This document shows, in pieces, positions 16,385 to 23,763 of a DNA stretch of 34,696 nt. Every line of letters starts with the position of its first letter. Position 1 is the stretch's first letter. The notes under the pieces are model-generated. The model was not told the origin of the DNA, did not search any database, and worked only from the letters and a program-made list of their open reading frames with translations. The stretch is taken from assembly GCA_003486945.1 (NCBI GenBank), contig DNFL01000349.1:504-35199 (forward strand). Reading direction: 5' to 3'. A program made the position numbers and the translations under genes. Source of the stretch: Hyphomonas sp. GTDB taxonomy: Bacteria; Pseudomonadota; Alphaproteobacteria; Caulobacterales; Hyphomonadaceae.

Positions 16385-16783
16385 TCAGGAGTTGGCAGAC
16401 AGGGCTTTCAGTACACGGACCATCTGCCGGAGGGTCTGCTCTGATTGGGCGCGGCCCAGCCAGTACGTTCCCTCGGAGCGCAACTCGTCCAGCGGGTCAT
16501 GCCGCCTCACGTTAGGTTTGCTCCCCGCACCTGCCTCAGTCCGGAACAGGTACTCGATCGAAACACCGAGGGCATCGGCGACGCTGCAAAGCATACCGGC
16601 GCTGAGGCGGTTGGCGCCGGTCTCGTATTTCTGCAATTGCTGGTGGCTGATCCCCAGCTCTGCGGCGAGGTCCGCCAGCGTTTGACTGCGCTCCGCCCTT
16701 AGCCGCCTTACGTTTGCACCGACCAGCCTGTCGACATCGGTGGGCGAGCGCGAGCTCCCCTCCCCTTTCCCGGACCTGCTCAT
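16385..16783 (-). CDS. XRE-family helix-turn-helix regulator
   Basis: 132 residues from ATG 16783, with AGGAGA about 9 bp upstream (an ATG at 16843 would add 20 unlikely residues). Core HTH: GANVRRLRAERSQTLADLAA followed by ELGISHQQLQKYETGANRLS, a Cro/CI-type domain with the common QKYExGxNR recognition segment. The C-terminus continues as a short helical tail (TLRQMVRVLKALS). It lies upstream of and in the same direction as luxR, and divergent from the TPR-LicD gene; the shared upstream region carries an inverted pair of 10-bp sites that may be its operators. Confidence 0.88.
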   Translation of the reverse strand: MSRSGKGEGSSRSPTDVDRLVGANVRRLRAERSQTLADLAAELGISHQQLQKYETGANRLSAGMLCSVADALGVSIEYLFRTEAGAGSKPNVRRHDPLDELRSEGTYWLGRAQSEQTLRQMVRVLKALSANS

Positions 16784-16857
16784 CTGACATTCTCCTGCTG
16801 CGCAGCGCTCCCCCGCACCGACATCAACAATCGTAAGGCGCATATTGTCACCCGTCT

Positions 16858-16968
16858 AGGATGATGAGCCTCGTTAGAATGAGAATTGTCGCGGCCCCTT
16901 TCCGCGGCGATTCCAGGCCTTTCTCCAGCGCCTCGGCGTGCTATCTTTAATTGCTTTTTCATCATCCT
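16858..16968. promoter_or_regulatory. Inverted pair of TCATCATCCT sites in a divergent promoter
   Basis: AGGATGATGA at 16858-16867 and its exact complement TCATCATCCT at 16959-16968 lie in the xre/licD divergent intergenic region. Read in the direction of each gene, the same 10-mer is about 75 bp upstream of xre and about 53 bp upstream of licD, which suggests one regulator controlling both promoters. Confidence 0.5.
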
Positions 16969-17021
16969 TAAGGTATTTGACGTGGGCAATTGAAGTAGGA
17001 CCGGGAAATGGAGCAGCTGGA

Positions 17022-18305
17022 ATGGCGGCCAAGGACATACCAACCAACGCCGCCCCCGCCTCTGATGAGGTCTCCTGTCACTCGAATGTGCAAGACCGTT
17101 CAGAGTTCCACGGCGCAGCACAGCTGCTGAGGTCCGGATCTCCGGCCCTTGCGCTCTGCGGCTTCAATGAGATCCTGAAGCGCGCACCGAATGATGCAAA
17201 GGCGCTCAACGGCCGCGGACTGGCGCTTGCTGCGCTCGGGCGCAAAGACGAAGCGCTCGGCGCATTTCGCGCGGCAAGCGCCGCTGATCCCACTGCCTGG
17301 GCGCCGGTCGCGTCGATCGCGGACACGGCTCCTGATGAAAGCCAACGGATAGGTGCTGTCAGTCAGTGCGCGGATATTCTCATCGGGCTTTGTGCTCGTT
17401 CTGGTACGGGAGGGCAGCTCTTTGAGAGAGCCGCTAACGCGCTGTCTGATGCGCACCGGTTCAGTGAACTTGCCGATTTTGCGCGGCGCTACAGATCGCG
17501 GTTCATCAATGTTGCGCGGGCATATGACTGGCGCGCGAAGGCGAGCTACGAACTTGGAGAGTTCGGCGAAGCCCTGTCCTGGAAGCGGGCTGCCCTTCGC
17601 CTTACGCCGCTGCCTTCTGCAGAGGCCCGGCCGGTGAACCAGTTTGATCCCGGCGCAGCCCTCGAAGCCCTGACGAATTTCGCCGCGGAGCTAAACGGCC
17701 TCGGCGTGACATTCTTCCTGGCCGCCGGCACGGCGCTTGGCTTCCTCCGCAGCGGCGGCCCTCTCAGCCATGACAGAGATATCGATATCGGCATCTTCCG
17801 GGACATCAATGGCGGACCGGACATTGCAGGACTACTGCGCCGGCATCCGCGCCTGATGCTGGCGCGAAGCGCGCGGCCTGCAGACAGGTATTTTGCTGTG
17901 ATGCACCGCGGCATAGCGGTCGACATCTTCATCCATGATACGAGCGCCGGCAGCGTCACCTGCGGCGTCAGCAACCGGCCCGGCGACATCGAATGGCGTT
18001 TCTCCGGGTTCAGCCTTCAGCCTCATGTCATTGGTGGGCGGACCTGGAACCTTCCTTACCCTGCCGAACGCTATCTTGCAGAAAGCTATGGCGCGGACTG
18101 GACTACGCCGAACCGGGGGTTCGCCTCGGCAATCAGTTCACCGGCGCTCAACGGCGTGGATGTCCGTGTACGGGCTTTCTATGCCGCATCGCGCGCCCGC
18201 GCCGCACTCCTCGGCGGTGACGTGGCAAAGGCCCGCGCCCTCATGGACCAGTCCCCGCTTCCAATCCGACCGCACGGCAGTTCAGGTTACGATAATTTTA
18301 AGTAG
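17022..18305 (+). CDS. TPR-repeat protein with LicD/fukutin-like transferase domain
   Basis: 427 residues from ATG 17022. Residues about 29-95 form TPR-like helices (ALCGFNEILKRAPNDAKALN, GRGLALAALGRKDEALGAFR). The C-terminal half is a LicD-type nucleotidyltransferase-fold domain: FFLAAGTALGFLRSGG (about 231-246) and SHDRDIDIGIF, where the Asp residues of DRDID would bind metal. LicD proteins transfer phosphocholine or similar groups to glycans. No signal peptide, so probably cytosolic. It ends 87 bp before the lasso precursor on the same strand. It may be a tailoring enzyme for that peptide or an unrelated envelope gene; adjacency is the only link. Confidence 0.8.
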   Translation: MAAKDIPTNAAPASDEVSCHSNVQDRSEFHGAAQLLRSGSPALALCGFNEILKRAPNDAKALNGRGLALAALGRKDEALGAFRAASAADPTAWAPVASIADTAPDESQRIGAVSQCADILIGLCARSGTGGQLFERAANALSDAHRFSELADFARRYRSRFINVARAYDWRAKASYELGEFGEALSWKRAALRLTPLPSAEARPVNQFDPGAALEALTNFAAELNGLGVTFFLAAGTALGFLRSGGPLSHDRDIDIGIFRDINGGPDIAGLLRRHPRLMLARSARPADRYFAVMHRGIAVDIFIHDTSAGSVTCGVSNRPGDIEWRFSGFSLQPHVIGGRTWNLPYPAERYLAESYGADWTTPNRGFASAISSPALNGVDVRVRAFYAASRARAALLGGDVAKARALMDQSPLPIRPHGSSGYDNFK

Positions 18306-18326
18306 AAAGAGACATTGACTCTACTT
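18300..18326. promoter_or_regulatory. Dyad and possible -35 box upstream of the lasso precursor
   Basis: AAGTAGA (18300-18306, overlapping the licD stop) and TCTACTT (18320-18326) form a 7-bp inverted repeat around a 13-nt centre. TTGACT at 18315-18320 would be an acceptable -35 element, with only a poor -10 (CATTCT) 17 bp on. The lasso operon promoter and an operator probably lie here. Confidence 0.35.
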
Positions 18327-18392
18327 TAAGTTTATTTCATTCTCCGCGTGTCGCCCGGCCAGCGACGTGAAACCCAACCAAGGAGACTGAAC

Positions 18393-18533
18393 GTGAACCC
18401 TCAAGACAAAGACCATCTGACTACGGATGAATTCGAGCCGATCGAACTCGGATCTGATTCGGAAGAAACCCGGGGCGATATCGGCCTCGGCGATGAATTC
18501 CGTGTCGGCAGCGTCAACAGCAAGGCGCCGTAA
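18393..18533 (+). CDS. Lasso peptide precursor (leader 27 aa, core 19 aa)
   Basis: 46 residues from GTG 18393, with AAGGAG 7 bp upstream. The leader ends FEPIELGSDSEETR: the IxLGxxSxETR pattern and Thr at the penultimate position (Thr26) are hallmarks of proteobacterial lasso leaders such as those of astexins. The core is GDIGLGDEFRVGSVNSKAP. Gly1 supplies the amine; Glu8 is the likely ring acceptor (8-residue ring), while Asp7 would give a rarer 7-residue ring. That leaves an 11-residue tail. The unmodified lasso would have a monoisotopic mass of about 1898.95 Da by hand calculation (linear peptide minus water). The cleavage and cyclisation genes follow directly on the same strand. Confidence 0.93.
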   Translation: MNPQDKDHLTTDEFEPIELGSDSEETRGDIGLGDEFRVGSVNSKAP

Positions 18534-18547
18534 GGACCTTGAGACTG

Positions 18548-18573
18548 GTGGAGGCGCCGTCAGGCGCCTTCAC
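18548..18573 (+). promoter_or_regulatory. Stable mRNA hairpin between precursor and B gene
   Basis: An 11-bp stem (one G-U pair) with a GTCA loop starts 15 bases after the precursor stop; its core is AGGCGCC/GGCGCCT. No U-run follows, so it is more likely a 3'-stabilising or attenuating hairpin that lets the precursor be made in excess over the enzymes. Confidence 0.6.
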
Positions 18574-18627
18574 TTCCCAACCTATAGAGCCTCTCAACCC
18601 GCTCCCGGATGCAGACGAAACATTTCC

Positions 18628-19302
18628 ATGAGCTTGACCTACTCTTTGGCGCCAACAGCTTATGCCTGCAAATTCCGGCACTCGGTCATACTGCTTGACG
18701 TTGCCCGCGACAGGTACCTCCGGCTCGCGGGCGTTCAATTCGACCTTTATCGAGAAATTGCACTTGGGACTTCTCCCAGATCAAGGTCATCTTGCTTTGC
18801 TGCTCGCCTGGTCCGCGAAGGCATTATTGTAGAAGGCGCAATTGGCAGGACGCTCATTGCCTCAGATCGTGCACAGACCGAGCTATTGTCTGAAGGCATC
18901 ACCTCTCTTGGAACAGATCCGATCAAAGTTGCCGAAGTCGGCCGCTTTGTTCGATCACTGAATACCGCACGGCGCCTGCGCCGCCAGACGCATCTGCGTA
19001 CCCAATTCGAGCTTGCTGCGACGTGGAAGTCGAGTTCAGCCCAGGTCACTCCTGCTTTGGTCGCCGCCAAGGGAGCCAAATTCCAGTCATTGGCGCCGTT
19101 CTTCTTCAGCACTCACAATGCTTGCTTGCTCAGGAGCCTAGCTTTGCTCAATTTTCTTTTCAGATCCGGCGTCTGTGCAGATTGGGTTTTCGGTGTCCGC
19201 GACACTCCTTTTGCGGCGCATTGCTGGATTGAAGCTGGGCCGATGGTTCTGAATGATGAACCGGACCACATCGCCTCTTACCACCGAATACTGACGATAT
19301 AG
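18628..19302 (+). CDS. Lasso peptide B protein (leader-binding plus transglutaminase-like protease)
   Basis: 224 residues from ATG 18628; the upstream in-frame extension to 18427 overlaps the precursor and is not used. The N-terminal 75 or so residues (YACKFRHSVILLDVARDRYL) match the PqqD-like leader-recognition domain. The C-terminal part is a transglutaminase-like cysteine protease: Cys166 (HNACLLRS), His198 (FAAHCWIE) and Asp210 (VLNDEPD). It would bind the leader and cut after Arg27 to free Gly1 for cyclisation. The fused form (both domains in one chain) is the usual proteobacterial state. No strong ribosome site is visible. It ends 11 bp before the cyclase gene. Confidence 0.92.
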   Translation: MSLTYSLAPTAYACKFRHSVILLDVARDRYLRLAGVQFDLYREIALGTSPRSRSSCFAARLVREGIIVEGAIGRTLIASDRAQTELLSEGITSLGTDPIKVAEVGRFVRSLNTARRLRRQTHLRTQFELAATWKSSSAQVTPALVAAKGAKFQSLAPFFFSTHNACLLRSLALLNFLFRSGVCADWVFGVRDTPFAAHCWIEAGPMVLNDEPDHIASYHRILTI

Positions 19303-19313
19303 CTGCCCTGGCT

Positions 19314-21140
19314 ATGCATCCGTTCTTTGCCATGGCTTGGGACCCGCTGAATGAGGCCGCGATAGAGACCGCGGAGAAACTCGCCAAGCGCGCAGCCCGC
19401 ATCGACCCGGGAGCGGATCGAATGTACATCGAAAACGGCTTCTTCTTGATGTGCCTAGACCCAAAGCCGGCCTGCGCATCTATCTTGCCTCTTGGCTTGA
19501 CCGACGGGGAACCGGGCGGCGTAGTATTCGGAACACTGTTTCGCAAATCGCAGAGCTCGAAAAAGCGAATTTCCAACATTGGAACGGATGAAGCTATACG
19601 CATCAAACGATCATACGGCGAACATCTCTACAAAGCCTACTGGGGGAGCTATGTCGCGTTTGTCCGATCTCGTGGAAGTATAACTGTCCTCGCAGACCCC
19701 GCAGCTTCTCTGCCCTGTCACTATACGAAACAGCTGGGCGTCACGCTTTTATTCTCCGATCTGGAAAGCTGCTCGTTCATCGACACCAGCCAATTTTCAG
19801 TGAATGAACAGTTCATTTCCAAACTCCTCGTCTATGACAAGATTCAAACGGGCGCGACCGGCCTGAATGAAGTTACGGAACTCGGTGCAGGTGAATCGCT
19901 GATTATCGATCACAATGGTCTGAAAACGAAGCTCGCATGGGATCCTCACCTTATAGCCCACAACGTCGAGCAGCTATCCCCGACCCGAGCTGCAGAAGCG
20001 CTGCGCGCGGCGTGCGACTGCGTCGTTCAATCATGGGCATCATGTTTCGAGGAAGTTGCAGTCAGCTTATCGGGCGGCCTCGACTCTGCAATTGTCCTTT
20101 CGTCCCTTGCGGGCATCAATGTCGGATCAGCCATTTCCGCATTCCACAACCTGCTTGATTCTGATGACTTCCCCGAACTGAGATACGCAGAAGAAGCAGC
20201 GCGGAAATCTGGTGTCAGCTTATTCGTGATCCGATCTTCGGCAGCAGGCGACCTGCCGGACATAAATGCGCATCCTCCAACCGTTCGCCCGCAGCGCGGC
20301 TTTCTCTCGCTGCCGTTACATTTGCCGTTCGGCGGCGTCGCTCCCTGCAGATCAAGAGCGGTCTTCACTGGCCAGGGCGGGGACCACTTGTTTCACGCCC
20401 GGGAATCTCCGCTGACTTTCGCAGATCATGTGTTCAACAACGGATTCAATAAGGCGACTTTCGAGGAGTTGCTGAGCGCAAGCCGACTTGCGGGCTACTC
20501 CATCTGGAAAGTGATACATGCCTCAATGACGCAGGAACGACTTGTTGCAGCAGAAGGTCTGGATACGGCGGTGCGGAATCGGCAAATTCGTATGGAAGGA
20601 CTAAGCCCCGCTGGAATTCATCTGGATCGCTGCTTCCCGGACTGGACCAAAACCGCAAACTATACAGCGCCTTTGAAATCCCTGCAGATTGGGGGACTTG
20701 CCCACCTGCACGAAAGTCGCCGTCACGCCGGTCAGATCTCCGGGTGGCTAACGCATGACCCGCTGGTATCCCAACCACTTATCGAGTTGTGCCTTTCGCT
20801 TCCCACCTACTTGCTCTGTCATAAGGGCATTTCACGGGGCCTCGCTCGAGAAGCGTTCGGTGACAGATTGCCGAATTCTATCCGCATGCGGACGAGCAAA
20901 GGTGGCGCTTCTGAGTACTTTTCCGAACAGACCGAGGTAAATCACAAAAGAATAATTGGAGCGCTGCGGGATGGTGAACTTTTGCGGCGAGGCATCATAT
21001 CAAACGCCGACATTACCCTGTTGTCTGAACCAACTGGCGCGCATACCCGAGCCTTGGACCGGACGCTTTTAAGCTGGTACTCAATTGAGGCATGGCTCCG
21101 GGCCTGGAGTCCAGGTCCGACCGCGCCATCCGTCCGTTAG
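19314..21140 (+). CDS. Lasso peptide cyclase C (asparagine-synthetase-like)
   Basis: 608 residues. The N-terminal half resembles the glutaminase domain of asparagine synthetase B but has no Cys2 nucleophile (it starts MHPFFAM), as in lasso cyclases. The ATP-pyrophosphatase loop SLSGGLDSA is at 251-259, and FTGQGGDHLFHA and RMRTSKGGASEYF are later family motifs. It adenylates the acceptor side chain, here probably Glu8 of the core, and joins it to the Gly1 amine. Third gene of the A-B-C operon, convergent with the isopeptidase gene, with only 12 bp between the two stops and no terminator visible. Confidence 0.94.
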   Translation: MHPFFAMAWDPLNEAAIETAEKLAKRAARIDPGADRMYIENGFFLMCLDPKPACASILPLGLTDGEPGGVVFGTLFRKSQSSKKRISNIGTDEAIRIKRSYGEHLYKAYWGSYVAFVRSRGSITVLADPAASLPCHYTKQLGVTLLFSDLESCSFIDTSQFSVNEQFISKLLVYDKIQTGATGLNEVTELGAGESLIIDHNGLKTKLAWDPHLIAHNVEQLSPTRAAEALRAACDCVVQSWASCFEEVAVSLSGGLDSAIVLSSLAGINVGSAISAFHNLLDSDDFPELRYAEEAARKSGVSLFVIRSSAAGDLPDINAHPPTVRPQRGFLSLPLHLPFGGVAPCRSRAVFTGQGGDHLFHARESPLTFADHVFNNGFNKATFEELLSASRLAGYSIWKVIHASMTQERLVAAEGLDTAVRNRQIRMEGLSPAGIHLDRCFPDWTKTANYTAPLKSLQIGGLAHLHESRRHAGQISGWLTHDPLVSQPLIELCLSLPTYLLCHKGISRGLAREAFGDRLPNSIRMRTSKGGASEYFSEQTEVNHKRIIGALRDGELLRRGIISNADITLLSEPTGAHTRALDRTLLSWYSIEAWLRAWSPGPTAPSVR

Positions 21141-21152
21141 GTTGCCCCTGCA

Positions 21153-23690
21153 TCAGGGAGCAATTCCCTGGTCTTCGAGGAAGGCATCGATCCGGCTCCA
21201 CAAGTCCTCTATATTTGCCGGGCTGGACAGACCATGGCCTTCGCCCCAGTACCTGACATATCGCGCATCCTTGCCGGCCCGAAGTAGTGCGCCATACATT
21301 TCGTCGAACTGATAAATGGGGAATGTATCCATATCCGTATGCACGAGGAGAACCGGCGCATGGATATCTTGCGCAAGGAAAACCGGGCTATTGCGAATAT
21401 AGGCTTGCGGATCTTCGAATGGAGTTCGCCCAATTCCGAAGTCGCTGCCCGCCAGAGCCTCATAGCTCGAAAAGCTCCCGAACAACCCGTAGAGGTGGGA
21501 CAAGATGCCGGACGACCCAAAATAGTGGCTCGCAAAGTCTGCCCAACTGTTCATGGCGATGACTGCCCTGAACCGATTGGGTTTGGAGGCGACGTAGAGG
21601 CTAGACACACCTCCCTGACTGAATCCTGTAAGAACAAGTCGTTCGGGGTCTGCAATGCCCGCCCTGATTAATGCCTCTACGCCGGCTTCGATAACTTCAT
21701 CTATACCTGCAATTGGACCATCTGAAGCTCTGATCAGTTTTGAAGGTGTCGAGAGCCTCGCATAGGCAAAGCCGCGGCCCGCCCAGATATAGGGGGACAA
21801 TGGGTTTGGGTAAGTTATCCTGATCGCATCATTCTTGCAGCGCGGGCGGGCATCCGGATACACGTCCACAACCAACGGAATCGGCGTTCTGCCATTATAT
21901 CCCGGCGGAAGGAGCACGCAGCTTTCAACGAGCGCAGGCCCGACCTCACCGTCCGGGTCATCGACGGGGTAAGAAATTAGCTTCCACTCACCCAGATCAA
22001 TATCCGAGAGGTGCCCGTTCAGACGAGCGAGTTCGACTACGGAATCCCGCTCCGCGGGCTTTGCAAGCGCAAGCACCGATGCTGGTCCGTCCTCAAAGCG
22101 AAACAGTAATGCTCCTGCCTCCAGGCTACCTGCAAGAGGTGTAGCATCATTGCCGGCAACTTCGATGACCATATGTCGCGCCGCCGAGGTCTCTTCGAAA
22201 CGCGTCATCACAATTCTGCGACCTTGATCTGCTGCGTAGTAAAAAATTGCTTCCTGCTTGAAGTCCGGTCTGATGACCTGAGAACGCGTAGAAAACGTAC
22301 CCGGCTGAAACTGATACAGCACGCCTTCCGAAGGCCCGAACAATTGTTCACGCCGGCCGTCTTCCCAAAATCGGAAGAGGCCGTTATCCGCAAGCACCGT
22401 GAAGTGGCCTTTACCAGCATGCACCGGCACCCCGGACACTGAAGACAAGCCTTGAGTCAGGTTTCTGGACGTTCCGTCAGCAGACAATGCGAACCACCCC
22501 GCGCTCTCAAGGCCACTTTCCTGAAACTCACGGAATGTGAAGCGCGCCGCCTCGTTCTCACTATCCAGAACTTTGCGCGCAAATACTGCCAGCTCATCGC
22601 CCAGGAACACCGTACGCTCAGGCCTTTGAAGCCAGCCGCGCTCCCGCTCGGAAGCGAGATCAAGTCCGCGGTGATCATAACGCGTGACTGAGCCAGTCTG
22701 AGTATCAACAACGTGAAACCTTCCACTTTGCACACCTGTCCCTTCCTTCCAGCCAAACGCCGCAAGGCGCCGCCCATCCGGCGACCAGGCGATTGAGTAG
22801 GGAAAGATTTCAAGATCTTGTGCTAGGCGCTTGATCTCTCCTGAGTTCAGATCAAACACGACCAACTTGTAGCGACGCGGATCTGTGTCTGCACGTTCGC
22901 CCGGACCATAACTGCGAGGTTTGGAAACTGACAGTGCCGCCAATTTTGCCCCGCCCGGAGAAACCCGAAGGTCCACAAACAATCCGTTCGCCATGACGCG
23001 AAAATTACCGCTAAGCGCATCTGCGCGGATCAAGCTGCCATCTTCTGCTTCATCCGATACATCGGGGCCGCGTGTGCGGACTTCATTTGCAGTGACCACA
23101 TCTCCGCGCCAGGCACCTTGCCAAGCATCTATCAACATCTTGCCGGTATGGGCTCGCATGCTGGTAGCTAGAGGCGCGAGGCCTTCAGGAAGTGCTGCGT
23201 AAACGATCTCGTCATCGGAAAGCCAGACTGGGTTGTGCTCGCCAGACCGGCTGAATGCAGGCACGGGAGCGAACGAAACGGCCATCTCCTGTTGGGTATC
23301 ATAAGCAACAAGGGAGAGGTCGCCAAAGCTGTATTGGATCAGCGAAAGAAACCTTCCTGACGGAGAGATGTCCTGCAGCCATGTGTGAGGGTTTTGGTTG
23401 AGCCCCGGCAATAGTTCCGGAGCGTTGCCGCTGCGATGATCAACACGCCAGACCTGGTGCCCGGTTTTTTCAAAAGCGTAGGTTCGGAAACTATAATCTG
23501 TAAACTGATTGTATGGTCTCACTTGTTCAAAATACACCCAGCGGCCAGATGGATCCGCCATCGCAGCACCGGCGCCTTCCACGGCCAGCATGTCTTTCAC
23601 GGTCAACGATCTGGTGCCCGGATCTGCCGTCGCGGCACAGGCCGAAGCACACACGAGAACAAATGCAGCCAAAGTCCGGAGAAGAAGCAT
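21153..23690 (-). CDS. Lasso peptide isopeptidase (AtxE2-type, S9 prolyl-oligopeptidase fold)
   Basis: 845 residues. A signal peptide (LLLRTLAAFVLVCASACA) indicates export to the periplasm. A propeller region is followed by an alpha/beta hydrolase: Ser691 in LTGFSQGGVSS, Asp788 in LLVHTDMDTF and His819 in YWGEGHG form the presumed triad. In Caulobacter/sphingomonad-type lasso loci such enzymes open the isopeptide ring of the imported peptide. The neighbourhood (cyclase on one side, TonB receptor 73 bp upstream on the same strand) makes this reading much more likely than a general oligopeptidase. It seems longer than the isopeptidases I know of. Confidence 0.88.
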   Translation of the reverse strand: MLLLRTLAAFVLVCASACAATADPGTRSLTVKDMLAVEGAGAAMADPSGRWVYFEQVRPYNQFTDYSFRTYAFEKTGHQVWRVDHRSGNAPELLPGLNQNPHTWLQDISPSGRFLSLIQYSFGDLSLVAYDTQQEMAVSFAPVPAFSRSGEHNPVWLSDDEIVYAALPEGLAPLATSMRAHTGKMLIDAWQGAWRGDVVTANEVRTRGPDVSDEAEDGSLIRADALSGNFRVMANGLFVDLRVSPGGAKLAALSVSKPRSYGPGERADTDPRRYKLVVFDLNSGEIKRLAQDLEIFPYSIAWSPDGRRLAAFGWKEGTGVQSGRFHVVDTQTGSVTRYDHRGLDLASERERGWLQRPERTVFLGDELAVFARKVLDSENEAARFTFREFQESGLESAGWFALSADGTSRNLTQGLSSVSGVPVHAGKGHFTVLADNGLFRFWEDGRREQLFGPSEGVLYQFQPGTFSTRSQVIRPDFKQEAIFYYAADQGRRIVMTRFEETSAARHMVIEVAGNDATPLAGSLEAGALLFRFEDGPASVLALAKPAERDSVVELARLNGHLSDIDLGEWKLISYPVDDPDGEVGPALVESCVLLPPGYNGRTPIPLVVDVYPDARPRCKNDAIRITYPNPLSPYIWAGRGFAYARLSTPSKLIRASDGPIAGIDEVIEAGVEALIRAGIADPERLVLTGFSQGGVSSLYVASKPNRFRAVIAMNSWADFASHYFGSSGILSHLYGLFGSFSSYEALAGSDFGIGRTPFEDPQAYIRNSPVFLAQDIHAPVLLVHTDMDTFPIYQFDEMYGALLRAGKDARYVRYWGEGHGLSSPANIEDLWSRIDAFLEDQGIAP

Positions 23691-23763
23691 AGGATTGCGC
23701 TTTCAGCGTTGCCGCCCAGTGCCAGCCAGGGAGGCAGGCACTGGAAGTTCGGTATGAGATGCC

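Noticed and set aside
18427..18627. N-terminal extension of the lasso B protein
   Set aside because: It overlaps the precursor gene and the intergenic hairpin in another frame; the PqqD-like domain starts at the ATG at 18628.
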